This document shows positions 62,566 through 64,000 of a stretch of 64,000 nucleotides of DNA, piece after piece. The position numbers and the translations under genes are program-made. Source of the stretch: Streptomyces sp. Ncost-T10-10d (GTDB lineage: Bacteria; Actinomycetota; Actinomycetes; Streptomycetales; Streptomycetaceae); contig NZ_FMDF01000058.1 of the NCBI RefSeq assembly GCF_900091955.1, forward strand, positions 1 through 64,000, given 5' to 3'. The notes beneath the pieces are model-generated. The model saw only the letters and a list, made by a program, of their open reading frames with translations. It was not told the origin of the DNA and made no database searches. Each line of letters begins with the position of its first letter. The first letter of the stretch is position 1.

Positions 62566-63606
62566 ATGACCAGCGACGACATTCCCAGCGACCGCGCCGG
62601 CGGCGCCGTGGCGGACATCACAGACGAACCCGCGACAGGTTTCACGACGGACGCCGTGACCGTTCCGGCGACCGGCTCCGTGGTCGGTCCCGTGATCGAG
62701 GCGAGCGGTGTGCGGCGGCACTACGCCGACGGCTTCGAGGCCGTGGCCGGTGTCTCCTTCTCGGTGGCGCGCGGCGAACTCTTCGCCCTGCTCGGTACGA
62801 ACGGCGCGGGAAAGACCTCCACCGTCGAACTGCTGGAGGGCCTGGCCCGGCCCGACGGCGGCACGGTGCGGGTGCTCGGCCACGACCCGTACCGCGAACG
62901 CGCCGCGGTACGGCCGCGGATCGGGGTGATGCTCCAGGAGGGCGGCTTCCCGTCCGAGCTGACGGTCACCGAGGCCGTACGGATGTGGGCGGGGTGCACG
63001 AGCGGTGCCCGCCCGACCGGTGAGGCGCTGGACCTGGTCGGGCTCACCCACCGGGCGCGCGTGCGCGTCAAGCAGCTCTCCGGCGGCGAGCGGCGCCGCC
63101 TCGACCTCGCACTGGCCCTGCTCGGCCGGCCCGAGGTGCTGTTCCTGGACGAGCCGACCACCGGGCTCGACGCCGAGGGGCGGCGTGACACCTGGGAGCT
63201 GGTACGGGGGCTGCGCGACGGCGGGATCACCGTCCTGCTCACCACGCACTACCTGGAGGAGGCCGAGACGCTCGCCGACCGGCTGGCGATCATGCACCGG
63301 GGGCGGATCGTGACGGCGGGCACCACCGCCGAGGTGACGGCGGCCCGCCCGGCCCGCATCCGGTTCGTGCTGCCCGAAGAGGTCCCGGCGGCGTGGCTTC
63401 CGCTGCCGCTGCGGGCGGCCGCCGAGGGACGCAGGGTCGAGATCCGTACCCACCGGCTGCAGGAGACGCTGGGTGAACTGCTGCTCTGGGCCCGGGAGTC
63501 GGACGTGACGCTGCTCGGGCTCGATGCCCGGTCGGCCTCGCTCGAAGAGGCGTTTCTCGATATCGCGCAGAGCGCGTCGGAGTCGGAGAGGGGGGCTGCC
63601 GCATGA
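62566..63606 (+). CDS. ABC transporter ATP-binding protein
   Basis: A 346-residue DrrA-type ATPase. Walker A is GTNGAGKTS; the Q-loop is in GVMLQEGGFP. The signature is LSGGERRRLDLALAL, Walker B EVLFLDEPTTGLD, and the H-loop is TTHYLEEAE. The first 40 residues are a non-conserved extension, so ATG 62566 may be a few codons early. It couples with the next gene, a membrane subunit; together they form an exporter whose substrate is unknown. Confidence 0.9.
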   Translation: MTSDDIPSDRAGGAVADITDEPATGFTTDAVTVPATGSVVGPVIEASGVRRHYADGFEAVAGVSFSVARGELFALLGTNGAGKTSTVELLEGLARPDGGTVRVLGHDPYRERAAVRPRIGVMLQEGGFPSELTVTEAVRMWAGCTSGARPTGEALDLVGLTHRARVRVKQLSGGERRRLDLALALLGRPEVLFLDEPTTGLDAEGRRDTWELVRGLRDGGITVLLTTHYLEEAETLADRLAIMHRGRIVTAGTTAEVTAARPARIRFVLPEEVPAAWLPLPLRAAAEGRRVEIRTHRLQETLGELLLWARESDVTLLGLDARSASLEEAFLDIAQSASESERGAAA

Positions 63607-64000
63607 CGAGCACAACGATGTCCGGGCGGCTGAACGCTCTCGGGCGGGCCGAGCTGACCCTGCTCGCCCGGAACAGGACGGCGATCTTCGTCGCGTTGCT
63701 GGTGCCCCTGACCATGGTCGCGGCCATGAAGTCGACGCTGGAACAGGTCGATCTGGGCGGGACCGGGCTGACCGTGGCCGGGGCGGCGCTCAGCGGCGGC
63801 ATCGGCATGGTGCTGATGCAGGTCGTGTACATGAACCTGGTCGCCGCCTATGTGGCGCGGCGCGAGGACCTGGTCCTGAAGCGGCTGCGTACCGGCGAGA
63901 TCGCCGACGGCGAGATCCTCGTCGGGACCGCGCTTCCGTCGGTCGCGCTGGCGCTGGCGCAGACGGTGCTGGTGGTCCTGGCCGGTGCGGTGCTCTTCGG
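63603..64000 (+). CDS. ABC transporter permease, partial (runs off window)
   Basis: The first 132 residues are present. The start ATG overlaps the ATPase stop (ATGA), so the genes are coupled. Helices are visible at about 25-45 (NRTAIFVALLVPLTMVAAM), 55-80 (GLTVAGAALSGGIGMVLMQVV) and 110-132 (LPSVALALAQTVLVVL). ABC2-type membrane subunit; the 3' end lies outside. Confidence 0.85.
   Translation, partial: MTSTTMSGRLNALGRAELTLLARNRTAIFVALLVPLTMVAAMKSTLEQVDLGGTGLTVAGAALSGGIGMVLMQVVYMNLVAAYVARREDLVLKRLRTGEIADGEILVGTALPSVALALAQTVLVVLAGAVLF

Overview
The window is a very GC-rich segment of a Streptomyces chromosome. Codon use is G/C in third positions, GTG and TTG starts are common, and several genes are diagnostic: bldC, a second Lsr2-type nucleoid protein next to purS, valine dehydrogenase, SpoIIE-type phosphatases, an AfsR/SARP regulator and an NsdA-like sporulation protein. 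The order hrpA - bldC - vdh - purM - purF - purL/purQ/purS - lsr2 paralogue is, from memory, that of the conserved core of Streptomyces chromosomes. I see no phage, insertion sequence, plasmid, CRISPR array or rRNA genes.

Layout. 1-7 kb: a MarR/MFS divergent pair, a PAS-SpoIIE-HATPase phosphatase, a type II NADH dehydrogenase and a TetR regulator. 7.7-18.3 kb: a regulatory block with a membrane-tethered ECF sigma factor carrying an NPCBM sugar-binding domain, a convergent AfsR-like regulator, a frameshifted asparagine-synthase-like gene and an NsdA-like gene, with a gene-free stretch of 1.2 kb. 18.4-28.9 kb: housekeeping and envelope genes (L-2-hydroxyglutarate oxidase, trmB, PrsW-family protease, aldo/keto reductase, an M23 endopeptidase behind a c-di-AMP riboswitch, a second SpoIIE phosphatase, initiator tRNA, flotillin and NfeD-like pair, SHOCT protein). 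29-37 kb: FAD-linked oxidase, COG4705 membrane protein, tRNA-Lys, amino-acid permease and a secreted FG-GAP protein. 37-43 kb: DEAD-box helicase, lipoprotein, metallopeptidase, a tRNA Glu-Asp-Phe cluster and a CcdA/DsbA thiol module. 43.5-53 kb: hrpA, second tRNA-Asp, bldC, vdh, DUF3073, purM. 53-61.3 kb: purF, META lipoprotein, SCP2-like protein, TetR with a decayed MFS neighbour, and purL-purQ-purS. 61.6-64 kb: Lsr2 paralogue, two tRNA-Gly genes and an ABC exporter that runs off the window.

How the genes fit together. The purine genes supply steps 1 (purF), 4 (purLQS) and 5 (purM) of IMP synthesis. Development and stress control are represented by bldC, the Lsr2 paralogue, the two SpoIIE phosphatases, the NsdA-like protein, the SARP and the ECF factor. 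Envelope functions include the riboswitch-controlled M23 hydrolase, the flotillin/NfeD pair and the DsbA/CcdA module.

The observation I rate highest is the tRNA-Gly(UCC) at 62169-62240. Its T-arm carries a bulged base and G at position 55, and its D-loop has A in place of G18. The same elbow elements are altered in the staphylococcal glycyl-tRNAs dedicated to peptidoglycan. Since Streptomyces peptidoglycan has a glycine bridge, this could be a dedicated cell-wall glycine donor. Other notable points are the ECF-ZAS-TM-NPCBM fusion, a one-base frameshift in the asparagine-synthase-like gene, paired palindromes at 30772-30808, and an MFS remnant beside a TetR gene.
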